NCBI RefSeq assembly: GCF_000190415.1
Contig: NZ_AEWF01000001.1
Location: 124,001-188,000 of the forward strand
Source of the DNA: Candidatus Odyssella thessalonicensis L13
Lineage (GTDB): Bacteria > Pseudomonadota > Alphaproteobacteria > Paracaedibacterales > Paracaedibacteraceae
DNA length: 64,000 nucleotides
Direction of reading: 5' to 3'
Both the position numbers and the translations under genes were made by a program. Numbering within the stretch: position 1 is the stretch's first letter; every line of letters begins with the position of its first letter. The notes beneath the pieces are model-generated. The model was given only the letters and a program-made list of their open reading frames with translations, was not told the DNA's origin and did not search any database. Below, piece by piece: positions 25,270 to 33,813 of the stretch.

Positions 25270-25902
25270 ATGAGTCATATGTCAAGATATGTGAGAGCAA
25301 TAAAAATGCTTTTAGTGTTGAGTGTTCCACTGTCAGCAATGGAGAACGATAATCCTAATCTACTTGCCAATCCTGGAGCATTATATGTTCCTCTATATTA
25401 TGATACCACTGTACTACTACAGCCCATACTTAACTGTGAATTTGAGGATCGTTTCACGAGCTGTATCGAGTATCCTGATTACCAGGGAAATAATACCCCA
25501 GAACGTTTGCTCTGCGCTAAATGGTTACGCATCAATCTGGATCCTCAAGAACTGTACGACCAAAGCTTAAGAGCTCGATTAAAAAGGTTAATAACTCTTG
25601 CTAGCTCTACTTATGCAAGTGGCTTATCCACTCGCTTATCCACCCCAGATGCGGATGATCTCTTAGATGCTATGGCGTATGCTTTATCCTTGATGAAGGG
25701 TGATATAGAATCTACCGGTCAGATGCTGAATTTGAGTGAGCAAGACATTGTTTCACAATTTATGAGAAACTTTCCTCAAGTTAAGTACATTGAGTTTTAT
25801 AGTCCTGCGACAGCAGGTATTTATGCGTGCCTTGATGCTAAAACAACCAAATTGTTCAATCAACTTCAGGATGAGAATAAGTTCTACTTTTATTCCACTT
25901 AA
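25270..25902 (+). CDS. Exported protein of unknown function (mature N-terminus MEND)
   Basis: No family recognised. With the start at 25270 (GGAG 11 bases upstream) the protein has 210 aa and a signal peptide (RYVRAIKMLLVLSVPLSA, cleavage before MEND). A longer reading from 25186 would bury the signal. The mature part has three Cys in the first half (NCEF, SCIEY, LLCAKW) and a fourth near the end (YACLDA). It includes a helical stretch LRARLKRLITLASS and ends in an aromatic-rich tail. The signal/mature junction resembles the M-[D/E]-A-P exported proteins elsewhere in the window. Possibly host-directed. Confidence 0.7.
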   Translation: MSHMSRYVRAIKMLLVLSVPLSAMENDNPNLLANPGALYVPLYYDTTVLLQPILNCEFEDRFTSCIEYPDYQGNNTPERLLCAKWLRINLDPQELYDQSLRARLKRLITLASSTYASGLSTRLSTPDADDLLDAMAYALSLMKGDIESTGQMLNLSEQDIVSQFMRNFPQVKYIEFYSPATAGIYACLDAKTTKLFNQLQDENKFYFYST

Positions 25903-26038
25903 GATTTATAAGGATCCTCTCACGCTCAAGCTGAAGTGGCAAATAGTTGGAGAAGGCTATTAAGGAAGTAATGGCCCTCTTGAAATCCTAAGTAATGTTA
26001 GCCTCGGCGCTCTTTGCCTGGCCCTAGAACAATATTTT

Positions 26039-27376
26039 CTATGACAGGGACTTTTTTAGCGCAAGAACTAACTGATCAATATCTTCCTCAGCGGTCGTTT
26101 CGGTGGCCGTAAGGAGTAGATATTGGTCATAATCGTTACCCAGTAATCGAGAGACGGGTACACCTGCCAGAATCCCCTGCTCGGCAAGCGATTCAACTAC
26201 ATCAGTTGCACTTGCTGAGATTTTAACAGTTAACTCATTAAAGAAGGAGGTATTTAATACTGTTAGACCGTTAACTTTTTGCAATCTATTTTTTAACGAG
26301 ATAGCTTTGGCATGGTTGAGGCGCGCCAAGTTGCGCAGTCCTACTTCTCCAAGCAAGGATAAATGGATGGTAAAGGCGAGGGCGCATAGGCCTGAATTGG
26401 TACAAATATTACTGGTGGCCTTTTCACGGCGAATATGTTGTTCCCGTGTGGATAAGGTTAGGACAAAGCCGCGTTTGCCGTCCGCATCAACTGTTTCTCC
26501 ACAAATGCGGCCAGGCATCTGACGCACGTAGGAAAATCGAGTGGCAAAGAGTCCCACAGTTGGTCCACCAAAATTTAGCCCCACTCCTAAAGATTGGCCA
26601 TCGCCACAAACAATGTCGGCTCCCATTTCCCCAGGAGCTTTAAGGGCGCCTAGGGCCACGATTTCGTTAATGCAGACAATTAACAGAGCTCCTACTGCAT
26701 GGCATGCTTCTGCGAGCTGGGTAAAATCCTGAATATGGCCAAAGAAGTCAGGATATTGTACCACAACGCAGGCTGTCTCTGCGCTTAAGTTGAAAGATGC
26801 TGTTGGACCTGCCGGGGAAGGGGCGGCCTGGTCCACTTCAAAGTTACCATAATGGCCATAGGTGCGGATAACGTCAGCGTAATGAGGATGGAGATTGCCG
26901 GATAAAATGGCTTGGCGGCGCTGGGTAACGCGTTGGGCCATCATTACGGCTTCAGCGGCTGCTGTTGCGCCATCATACATAGAAGCATTCGCGACTTCCA
27001 TTCCTGTTAACAAAGCTACCTGGGTCTGGAACTCAAATAAATATTGCAGTGTGCCTTGCGATATTTCAGGCTGATAGGGCGTATAAGAGGTTAAGAATTC
27101 GCCCCGCTGAATTAATGCGTCAACAGCCGCCGGAATGTGATGTCGGTAGCAGCCAGCTCCTAGAAAAAATGGGGCCTCACTCGCCTGAAGAGTATTGGCA
27201 GCATGGCGCTTGAAAAACTGATCCACCTCCAATTCTGACTGGTGTAACGGCAGTTCTGATAAGTCAGGGTTTAAGGTTGAGGCGGGAATATCTTGAAAAA
27301 GATTATCAATATGATTGACGCCAATGGTTTGCAACATAGAACGCCGAGTGTCTTCAGTATGAGGTAAGTAACGCAT
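26039..27376 (-). CDS. gcvPA: Glycine dehydrogenase (decarboxylating) subunit 1
   Basis: N-terminal half of the split P-protein of the glycine cleavage system, a PLP enzyme that decarboxylates glycine and loads the aminomethyl group on GcvH. The 445-aa protein begins MRYLPHTEDTRRSML, typical for GcvPA, and continues with FLGAGCYRHHIPAAV, SYTPYQPEISQGTLQ, and GLNFGGPTVGLFATR. It lies 7 bases after gcvH. The partner gcvPB, which carries the PLP lysine and normally follows directly, is not downstream here. The enzyme needs that subunit from elsewhere. Confidence 0.96.
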   Translation of the reverse strand: MRYLPHTEDTRRSMLQTIGVNHIDNLFQDIPASTLNPDLSELPLHQSELEVDQFFKRHAANTLQASEAPFFLGAGCYRHHIPAAVDALIQRGEFLTSYTPYQPEISQGTLQYLFEFQTQVALLTGMEVANASMYDGATAAAEAVMMAQRVTQRRQAILSGNLHPHYADVIRTYGHYGNFEVDQAAPSPAGPTASFNLSAETACVVVQYPDFFGHIQDFTQLAEACHAVGALLIVCINEIVALGALKAPGEMGADIVCGDGQSLGVGLNFGGPTVGLFATRFSYVRQMPGRICGETVDADGKRGFVLTLSTREQHIRREKATSNICTNSGLCALAFTIHLSLLGEVGLRNLARLNHAKAISLKNRLQKVNGLTVLNTSFFNELTVKISASATDVVESLAEQGILAGVPVSRLLGNDYDQYLLLTATETTAEEDIDQLVLALKKSLS

Positions 27377-27383
27377 TTAGGAT

Positions 27384-27749
27384 CTAAGCTCCAATAAATT
27401 TCTTATACTCAGTCTCATCCATGAGATTTTCTAACTCTGCTGGATCTGTCAGACGGATCTTGAAGAACCACCCTTCGCTTTCAGGAGCGGAGTTGACAAG
27501 ATCGGGTGAAGCTTCTAATTGAGTATTGATCTCTGTAACCTCGCCTGAGACTGGGGAATAAACTTCGCTTGCTGCCTTTACTGATTCCACCACTGCCGCT
27601 TCAGCGCCTCGGAATAACTGTTTACCAATAGCAGGTAATTCTGTAAAGACCACATCACCGAGTTGCTGCTGGGCATAATCGGAGATCCCCACTGTACCGA
27701 TAGAGTCTTCAACAACAATCCATTCATGCTGATCACTAAATTTTTTCAT
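27384..27749 (-). CDS. gcvH: Glycine cleavage system H protein
   Basis: Lipoyl carrier that shuttles the aminomethyl group between P, T and L proteins. The 121-aa protein begins MKKFSDQHEWI after AAGGAA (6-base spacer); an upstream in-frame start at 27767 is less likely. The lipoylated lysine lies in VESVKAASEVYSPVSGEV. The C-terminus GWFFKIRLTDPAELE is typical. Part of gcvT-gcvH-gcvPA. Confidence 0.96.
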   Translation of the reverse strand: MKKFSDQHEWIVVEDSIGTVGISDYAQQQLGDVVFTELPAIGKQLFRGAEAAVVESVKAASEVYSPVSGEVTEINTQLEASPDLVNSAPESEGWFFKIRLTDPAELENLMDETEYKKFIGA

Positions 27750-27779
27750 AGCTGTTTCCTTAGTCAAATTTTCTAAAAA

Positions 27780-28886
27780 TTAATCTCGACAATAATTAGG
27801 ACGAATAAACGGAAGTCTGCTTTGATGGGCAGGATATAACTGCCCTCGGATACTCACTTGAATTGGAGCTCCGATATATTGCCGCTCTATAAAACCCATG
27901 GCTATAGGGAACCCTAAAGACGGGCTCTGGCTGCCGCTGGTAACTTGGCCAATTTGCTGGCCTTCTGGGATATAAATAAGGCATCCTTCCCGCGGAATAG
28001 ATTTACAGTTAGGCGTAAGGCCAATGCGGCACCGTAAGGGCGGCGTTTGTAGTTCCTTAAGAATGCGCTCCGCTCCTAAGAATTGGCCTTCCACACGGCG
28101 ACGTTTGCCAATCGCCCAGCTAAGCCCCGCTTCAATAGGAGATATAGTTTCATTTAATTCATGACCATAAAGGCAGAGGCCGGCTTCAAGACGCAAACTA
28201 TCTCGCGCCCCTAAGCCAATTGGTTCTACCTCTGGATGCTGTAATAAGTGCTGGAAGATAGGCAATGCTGCCTCAGCGGAGCAGATAACTTCAAAACCAT
28301 CTTCCCCCGTGTAACCGGTGCGTGAAATAAAGACAGGATATCCTAAAAGGGAAGTTTCCATAATATTCATGAATTTTAAAGTCTTAGTCGCGGGACAAAG
28401 CTGTTCCATGACATGACTCGCCTTAGGTCCCTGTAGGGCTAACATGGCCTTATCAAAGCGGGGGGTAATCTTTACCTCGGAAGGTAAGTGAGATTGCAAA
28501 TAAGAAAGATCATGCTGCTTACGGCTGGCATTAACCACCAGCAAAAACCCTTGGGCGAGCCGTGAAACCAATAAGTCATCTTCAATACCCCCATTGAGAT
28601 TCATCAGAAAACTATATTTAACTTGTCCTAACGTCATTTCTTGAAGATCGCTCGGAAGTAGACGCTCTAAGTGGATAGCGGCCGAGTCACCCTCTATGAA
28701 TATGCAACCCATATGCGAGACGTCAAATAAGCCAGCGTGACTGCGGGTATGAGCATGCTCCTGCAGGATGCCTTTAGGATAATTAACCGGCATTTCATAA
28801 CCGGCGAAAGCAACCATCCGCGCCCCTAAGCTGCGGTGTACATGATCAAGGGGGACCCGTTGCAGGGTAGAGGCATCAACTTGCAT
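27780..28886 (-). CDS. gcvT: Aminomethyltransferase (glycine cleavage T protein)
   Basis: Transfers the methylene group from aminomethyl-GcvH to tetrahydrofolate, releasing ammonia. The 368-aa protein has the folate-binding fold: an N-terminal GARMVAFAGYEMPVNYPKGI, SHAGLFDVSHMG, the TGYTGEDGFEV segment and GLGARDSLRLEAGLCLYGHE. The ATG follows AGGAGACGGTA. It is first of the gcv genes, with the small CDGSH gene just upstream. Confidence 0.96.
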   Translation of the reverse strand: MQVDASTLQRVPLDHVHRSLGARMVAFAGYEMPVNYPKGILQEHAHTRSHAGLFDVSHMGCIFIEGDSAAIHLERLLPSDLQEMTLGQVKYSFLMNLNGGIEDDLLVSRLAQGFLLVVNASRKQHDLSYLQSHLPSEVKITPRFDKAMLALQGPKASHVMEQLCPATKTLKFMNIMETSLLGYPVFISRTGYTGEDGFEVICSAEAALPIFQHLLQHPEVEPIGLGARDSLRLEAGLCLYGHELNETISPIEAGLSWAIGKRRRVEGQFLGAERILKELQTPPLRCRIGLTPNCKSIPREGCLIYIPEGQQIGQVTSGSQSPSLGFPIAMGFIERQYIGAPIQVSIRGQLYPAHQSRLPFIRPNYCRD

Positions 28887-28895
28887 TACCGTCTC

Positions 28896-29120
28896 CTATT
28901 TGTCTTTATGGCTGCCATCACAATACGGTGGGGTTTGGGTGCGTTTGCAGGTACATAACCAAACTTTCTTAGTCTCATCTACCTGGAAATGCAAAGAGCG
29001 TTTATCCGTGTCAGCTGTTTTATGGGTTCCATCACAAAAGGGCTCCTTGGCGGATAATCCACAAGTACACCAGCAATATTTTTTGTCAGCTTCTAATTCA
29101 ACTTCAATAGGGGTGGCCAT
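28896..29120 (-). CDS. Double CDGSH iron-sulfur protein
   Basis: A 74-aa protein with two CDGSH-type 2Fe-2S motifs of pattern C-x-C-x(2)-S/T-x(3)-P-x-C-D-G-x-H: CWCTCGLSAKEPFCDGTH and CTCKRTQTPPYCDGSH. Such small tandem-motif proteins bind two 2Fe-2S clusters and have roles in iron or redox handling. It is first in the gcv cluster, 9 bases before gcvT. Why it accompanies glycine cleavage is unknown; lipoyl synthesis depends on Fe-S clusters, but a link here is speculation. Confidence 0.9.
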   Translation of the reverse strand: MATPIEVELEADKKYCWCTCGLSAKEPFCDGTHKTADTDKRSLHFQVDETKKVWLCTCKRTQTPPYCDGSHKDK

Positions 29121-29244
29121 GATTGTTAACTCTTATTAAATAGAAAATTAGTTACAGAGTAAGTTAAATTTGTGACAAAATACAAGCGCTAGTTGACTTG
29201 TATTGTCTCACAGATTCTTTTACTCTGGGGCAAAGGAGAAAAAT

Positions 29245-31089
29245 ATGGCTGTTCGCTATTTAGATCAAACCTTAATCAATCAGATTGCCGCAGGTGAAGT
29301 GATTGAACGGCCTGCTTCTGCTATTAAAGAATTAGTTGAAAACTCAATTGACGCTGGAGCGACTCGGGTCGATGTTGTTGTCCGCGATGGCGGCCGGACA
29401 TTAATTTCGATTACTGATAATGGGTGTGGCATGGGGCAAGATGACCTCTTATTATGTGTGGAACGCCATGCCACCTCAAAGATTCCCGATGGAGACCTTT
29501 TTAATATCAGGACTTTGGGATTCAGAGGCGAAGCGCTGCCCTCGATTGGCTCTGTCAGCCGTCTCACGATTACAACCAAGCAAGGGCAGGGCGAGGCTTG
29601 GCAGTTAACCGTTGAAGGAGGCGTTAAAGGAGCGCCGCAGCCGGCCTCAGCGCCAGCTGGTACACGGGTCGAAGTGCGCGATCTATTTTATGCAACACCC
29701 GCGCGCTTGAAGTTCTTAAAATCACCTACTGTTGAGCTTAATCATATTACGGATATTATCTACCGTCAGGCCTTAGCTAACCCAGGAGTAGAATTTACCT
29801 TGCGCCATGATGAGCGCTCGGTGATCAATTTTACCAAGGAAATTGATCGTTTGAATGGGATCTTAGGTAAAGATTTTAGAGAGAATGCCTTAGACCTTAA
29901 TTTTCAAAGAGAAGAGTCGCGGCTTCGCGGTTGGATCAGCATCCCCACCTTTAACCGCAGCAATTCATCGGACCAGTATTTATTTGTTAATGGTCGTCCA
30001 GTCAAGGATAAATTGTTTGCAACCGCATTAAAAGTTGCTTACCAAGATGTTTTAGCTGGTAATCGTTATCCTTGCGTTTGCTTGTTCTTAGAATGCCATC
30101 CAGAAGATGTGGATATCAATGTTCATCCCGCTAAGGCTGAAGTTCGTTTTCGTGATCCTAATTTAATGCGTGGCTTTATTATTGCGGCAATCAGAGATGC
30201 TTTAAAGACAATGGCACCGCGGACATCTTCTCATTTAAGTGATAAAGCCTTAATGGTGTTTGATCGCCCAGAAGTACCCCCATCAGCTGTAGCGCCACGC
30301 TCTGCTCCTCAGCTAGTACCGTCCTTTACTAAAAGTGCCTCAGTTTCACCACCCCCCATGCATCAGACACGATTAACAATGCCGACTCCTGGTCGATACG
30401 AGCCCTTAGCTGAGACTAAGGCCGCCTATATGGCCCCGTCCCCTGCCATTGTCGCACAAACCACCGCCAGTGTTGCAGAATTTATCCGACCTGAGCAACC
30501 ATCTCAAGATCATCCTTTAGGATATGCTAAAGCGCAGATTCATGAAACTTATATTGTGGCAGAGACGGCTGACGCATTAGTGCTTGTGGATCAGCATGCG
30601 GCTCATGAACGGTTAGTCTATGAAAAGATGAAGCAGGACTTAGTCAATGGTTTAGTCAAATCCCAAGCGCTGCTGATTCCCACTGTTATCGAACTCAATA
30701 GTCAACAATTCTCGGCCCTGCAAGATATTATCGCCAGTTTAAGTCAGTACGGTTTCCAAATCGAGTGCTTTGGTCAACAAGGCATTGTCGTGCGTGAAGT
30801 GCCATCGCTTCTGAATAAATGCAATATTAAGCAATTAATGCTTGATCTGGCCAGTGAGATTATTGAACGAGATACCTCAACTGCGGTGGAAGTTGCTCTC
30901 CATGAAATACTAGCTGACAAAGCTTGTAAAAATAGTATTCGCGCCGGACGACGCCTCAGCTTAGAAGAGATGAATGCACTGTTGCGCGAAATGGAAAAAA
31001 CGCCGTTAGCCAATCAGTGTAACCATGGACGACCAACCTTTATTAAATTAAGTAAAGCTGATATGGAGAAGTTATTTGAACGCGCCTAA
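29245..31089 (+). CDS. mutL: DNA mismatch repair protein MutL
   Basis: GHKL ATPase coordinating mismatch repair. The start at 29245 follows AAAGGAG and gives 614 aa. The N-terminal ATPase has motifs ELVENSIDAGATRVDV, DNGCGM and TLGFRGEALPSI. A Pro/Ser/Ala-rich linker follows (about 345-425), then a C-terminal dimerisation domain. The latter contains DQHAAHERLVYE (residue 449 on), fitting the metal-binding endonuclease motif DQHA-x2-E-x4-E, and CNHGRP near the end. It is therefore of the nicking type found in bacteria without MutH. Its last 14 bases overlap coq7. Confidence 0.96.
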   Translation: MAVRYLDQTLINQIAAGEVIERPASAIKELVENSIDAGATRVDVVVRDGGRTLISITDNGCGMGQDDLLLCVERHATSKIPDGDLFNIRTLGFRGEALPSIGSVSRLTITTKQGQGEAWQLTVEGGVKGAPQPASAPAGTRVEVRDLFYATPARLKFLKSPTVELNHITDIIYRQALANPGVEFTLRHDERSVINFTKEIDRLNGILGKDFRENALDLNFQREESRLRGWISIPTFNRSNSSDQYLFVNGRPVKDKLFATALKVAYQDVLAGNRYPCVCLFLECHPEDVDINVHPAKAEVRFRDPNLMRGFIIAAIRDALKTMAPRTSSHLSDKALMVFDRPEVPPSAVAPRSAPQLVPSFTKSASVSPPPMHQTRLTMPTPGRYEPLAETKAAYMAPSPAIVAQTTASVAEFIRPEQPSQDHPLGYAKAQIHETYIVAETADALVLVDQHAAHERLVYEKMKQDLVNGLVKSQALLIPTVIELNSQQFSALQDIIASLSQYGFQIECFGQQGIVVREVPSLLNKCNIKQLMLDLASEIIERDTSTAVEVALHEILADKACKNSIRAGRRLSLEEMNALLREMEKTPLANQCNHGRPTFIKLSKADMEKLFERA

Positions 31090-31603
31090 GCAATTAAATA
31101 AAGACGTGGAAGCGATGATCCGGGTGGATCAAGCAGGTGAATTTGGGGCGACTTGTATTTATGCAGGACAGCTTGCCGTTCTGAAAAACTCCGCCATCGG
31201 TCCAACGCTAAAGCAAATGGCAGCACAAGAAGAAGTTCATCTGAAGACTTTTAATGATTTATGTGTAGCTCGGGGTGTCCAGCCAACAATCTTGCAACCC
31301 GTATGGCAAGTTGGGGGCTATTTAATGGGGGCTGTAACAGCGCTCATGGGCGAAAAGGCTGCCCATGCGTGTACCATTGCCGTCGAGGAAGTCATTGCTG
31401 ATCACTATCAAAGCCAACTGGACAGGCTTGGGCCAGAAGAATCAGAGCTCAAGAAAACCATTGCTCAGTTCCGCGCCGAAGAGTTGGAGCATAAAGATCA
31501 TGCTGAACTGGAAGGAGGTCGGAACGCTCCAGCCTATGAGACAATTACCACAGTCGTTAAGGGAATTACTAAAACAGCTATCTGGCTGTCCAAGAGAATT
31601 TAA
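31076..31603 (+). CDS. coq7: Demethoxyubiquinone hydroxylase Coq7
   Basis: Di-iron monooxygenase for the last hydroxylation of ubiquinone synthesis. The 175-aa protein is a four-helix ferritin-like bundle with iron ligands in VDQAGEFGAT, QEEVHLKTF, AVEEVIADHY and EELEHKDHA. It starts at TTG (31076) inside the mutL 3' end, with GGAG 6 bases upstream, so the two genes are translationally coupled. Presence of Coq7 fits an aerobic ubiquinone-using alphaproteobacterium. Confidence 0.94.
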   Translation: MNAPKQLNKDVEAMIRVDQAGEFGATCIYAGQLAVLKNSAIGPTLKQMAAQEEVHLKTFNDLCVARGVQPTILQPVWQVGGYLMGAVTALMGEKAAHACTIAVEEVIADHYQSQLDRLGPEESELKKTIAQFRAEELEHKDHAELEGGRNAPAYETITTVVKGITKTAIWLSKRI

Positions 31604-31654
31604 AATATTTTTCTTAACAAGAGATTTTAAGAATAAAAAGTACATAAAAGAACA

Positions 31655-31686
31655 AAATAAGGCAGCACTGAGCTACCTTTATTCTT
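31655..31686. terminator. Hairpin terminator between coq7 and the convergent gene
   Basis: Imperfect stem AATAAGG-C-AGC / GCT-A-CCTTTATT around a 5-base loop with AT-runs on both sides, placed between convergent stop codons. Probably serves both strands. Confidence 0.5.
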
Positions 31687-31704
31687 GTGCCCCTTAAGCT
31701 TTTC

Positions 31705-33318
31705 TTATCCCTCAATCACATTCTCTGGGTTATCTAATCCAAGATTCTGCATCAGGGTGCGCAGACCTTTCATAGTCTTCGGGCCATACTTATCGGTCCA
31801 CCCATAATGGATATCAACTAAGGTTTTAAGGTTATGACCGGGCGTGTGAATATGGGCATGCGACCCGCCATTGCGGTCAACTTTGATACCTACTGCTTCG
31901 AATAAGTCGCAAACTTGATTGAATGTCAAAGTATAAGGTGGGGTTTCCTCAGATAGAATTTCTTGTAAGGTTTGGTAGTGATTGGAGCTGAGTATGATCG
32001 GGGAAGCTGGGCGGAACTGAGTTTGCTGAACATCTGCCGATGGCACAGCAATAAATTGGCAGGCTAATCTCTCCTTTGCCTCAATGCTTCGCTGTTGGTC
32101 GTGGAGACTCCATCCTCCTAGCGGGGGCATTACTTTTACTGGTTTATCAGGGGTCTTCTTAATTCTTTTTTGAACGAGAATCGATGAAGACTCTATAGTC
32201 GTCTGTGACAGCTTTTCTGCTTCGATTTTTACGAGCTGAGCTTGGTCGCTAGTAATGATTCTTTTCCTAGAAGACGTGAGTTTCTTTTTATTCTTCTGCC
32301 TGTTAGAGGGCTTATTCCGCGGCTGATGTTTGAGAATATCTGCTAAATAAGAGGGATCAGGGTGCTTTAGTTTGGAGGCTAATTGAGCCCGTAGGTTATT
32401 GTACAACCTAATGTAGTAACTCGGGATTCTGCTTGGCTTTTTAACGCCTGTTAAAGCATTTAATAGAGAGAGCATGTTCTGTGGTTTAAATAATAATTCT
32501 TCAGTGGTATCGGGATCATGAGGAACAGCCACCTCGCCGCTTAAGAACTTCATTAGGGCAAAATCTTGTTTTATAAGGTTAGGGGTGTCCGGTGAACTGT
32601 CAATAGATTCAAAGAAGGACTGGGAAATATAGGGGAAGAGGGCATAAATTTGTTCATCAAGTATGCGAAAGTTTGTTACCGCCTCTAGGCAAACAAATTT
32701 ACTGTACAGTTCTAAAGTGTTAAAATCTTCTGGTCTTGTTGAGGGAAGTTTTACCCCTTTCTCAATTCTTCTTTCCAGTCGACTATCAAGGGTATCAGAG
32801 CGTATAGCTACTAGGAAACGAAAAATAGTCTCTACAGTTTCTGTTGAATCTGTTAAATCTTCAATTATATTGTTGAGCGATTTAATGGATTGGCTATAGT
32901 TTTTTGTGTTCTTCTCTAACTTAGCAATAATCTCGTGATCAGACATCGTAGAGAACCAGGGATGCAGTGTTTGCAAGTTTTTATCCTGCAGATTGGACGC
33001 TTGCTGGCGTAAATACTTTAGAAATTCCATCTGATCTCTATAATAAAGTTGGCGCGCTTGATACAGCTCGACAGCTTGGCTTCGATATTGCTGTAAGATA
33101 GGAATTGGCAACTTTGGATCTAAGGTAATAAATCGTTGCGAATCTTGAGTAAAGCTATAGTCTATAGTTTCGATAGACTTAGAAACTTGATGCAACCTCA
33201 CACCTCTTACAAGCGGTAGAGCAGAAGTAGTACAATTGCTCTCTGTAAAAGCCTCAGGTGCTTCCATTGAAAAAGCAGAGCTTATGAAGAGGAGGAGATG
33301 GTAAGATTTCAATTTCAT
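31705..33318 (-). CDS. Exported protein, MEAP type, with C-terminal HicA-like domain
   Basis: 537 aa: signal peptide (MKLKSYHLLLFISSAFS, then MEAPEAF), a helical N-terminal body to about residue 330 (QARQLYYRDQMEFLKYL...), a basic low-complexity linker at about 340-370 (KPSNRQKNKKK), and a C-terminal domain (about 450-530). That domain has the HicA mRNA-interferase pattern: VCDLFEAVGIKVDRN, then GGSH with His487 at the place of the HicA catalytic His, then a strand and a final helix MKGLRTLMQNLGL. HicA toxins act in the cytoplasm, so a signal-bearing version suggests a secreted RNase-like effector. The domain reading is by pattern only. No antitoxin HicB is adjacent. Confidence 0.7.
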   Translation of the reverse strand: MKLKSYHLLLFISSAFSMEAPEAFTESNCTTSALPLVRGVRLHQVSKSIETIDYSFTQDSQRFITLDPKLPIPILQQYRSQAVELYQARQLYYRDQMEFLKYLRQQASNLQDKNLQTLHPWFSTMSDHEIIAKLEKNTKNYSQSIKSLNNIIEDLTDSTETVETIFRFLVAIRSDTLDSRLERRIEKGVKLPSTRPEDFNTLELYSKFVCLEAVTNFRILDEQIYALFPYISQSFFESIDSSPDTPNLIKQDFALMKFLSGEVAVPHDPDTTEELLFKPQNMLSLLNALTGVKKPSRIPSYYIRLYNNLRAQLASKLKHPDPSYLADILKHQPRNKPSNRQKNKKKLTSSRKRIITSDQAQLVKIEAEKLSQTTIESSSILVQKRIKKTPDKPVKVMPPLGGWSLHDQQRSIEAKERLACQFIAVPSADVQQTQFRPASPIILSSNHYQTLQEILSEETPPYTLTFNQVCDLFEAVGIKVDRNGGSHAHIHTPGHNLKTLVDIHYGWTDKYGPKTMKGLRTLMQNLGLDNPENVIEG

Positions 33319-33813
33319 TTTATACTCTATCAGCTTATTGTTATATTTCTTATGTAGGAAATAGGACAGATGATTTCAAGTGAATAGATATTGAGAAATA
33401 AATCTGTACCTTTTAATTACTTTTGCTGCCCTCTCAATCCTAACTTATTATCCTTTATGTCAAGATAAGGAAGTAATAACTAAAGCATAAAAAAGTAAGA
33501 ATTTTTCAGGTTAGATAAGGATGGAGTTATCTACAAAGAGAGCCGAAAGTCTGTGTAAAAACCTTTGAGTCAGCACTAAGTAAAAGACCCTAAGTAAACC
33601 TTAATAGCGAAAGATGCAAAGCCGTTTCTCATTTAAGACTGTATGAATTTGTTTTGCAGCCATAAAAGGAAATAAAAGCTACAATTATTTCTACTCATTT
33701 CTTTAATTCTACTAGCTGCCAGACCGCAACGTATAAATAAAGCTTGATTTATTAAATGTTAGTCACCATAAAACCACTATATTGAGTCAATTATCGACGG
33801 GAAATAAAAAATA
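33319..33813. other. Divergent intergenic region
   Basis: About 500 bases of AT-rich sequence between two divergent exported-protein genes. A weak inverted repeat lies around 33448-33482. No gene or clear promoter recognised. Confidence 0.4.

Noticed and set aside
29121-29244. Glycine riboswitch upstream of the gcv genes
   Set aside because: The gap before the CDGSH gene is only about 120 bases and shows no recognisable aptamer structure.
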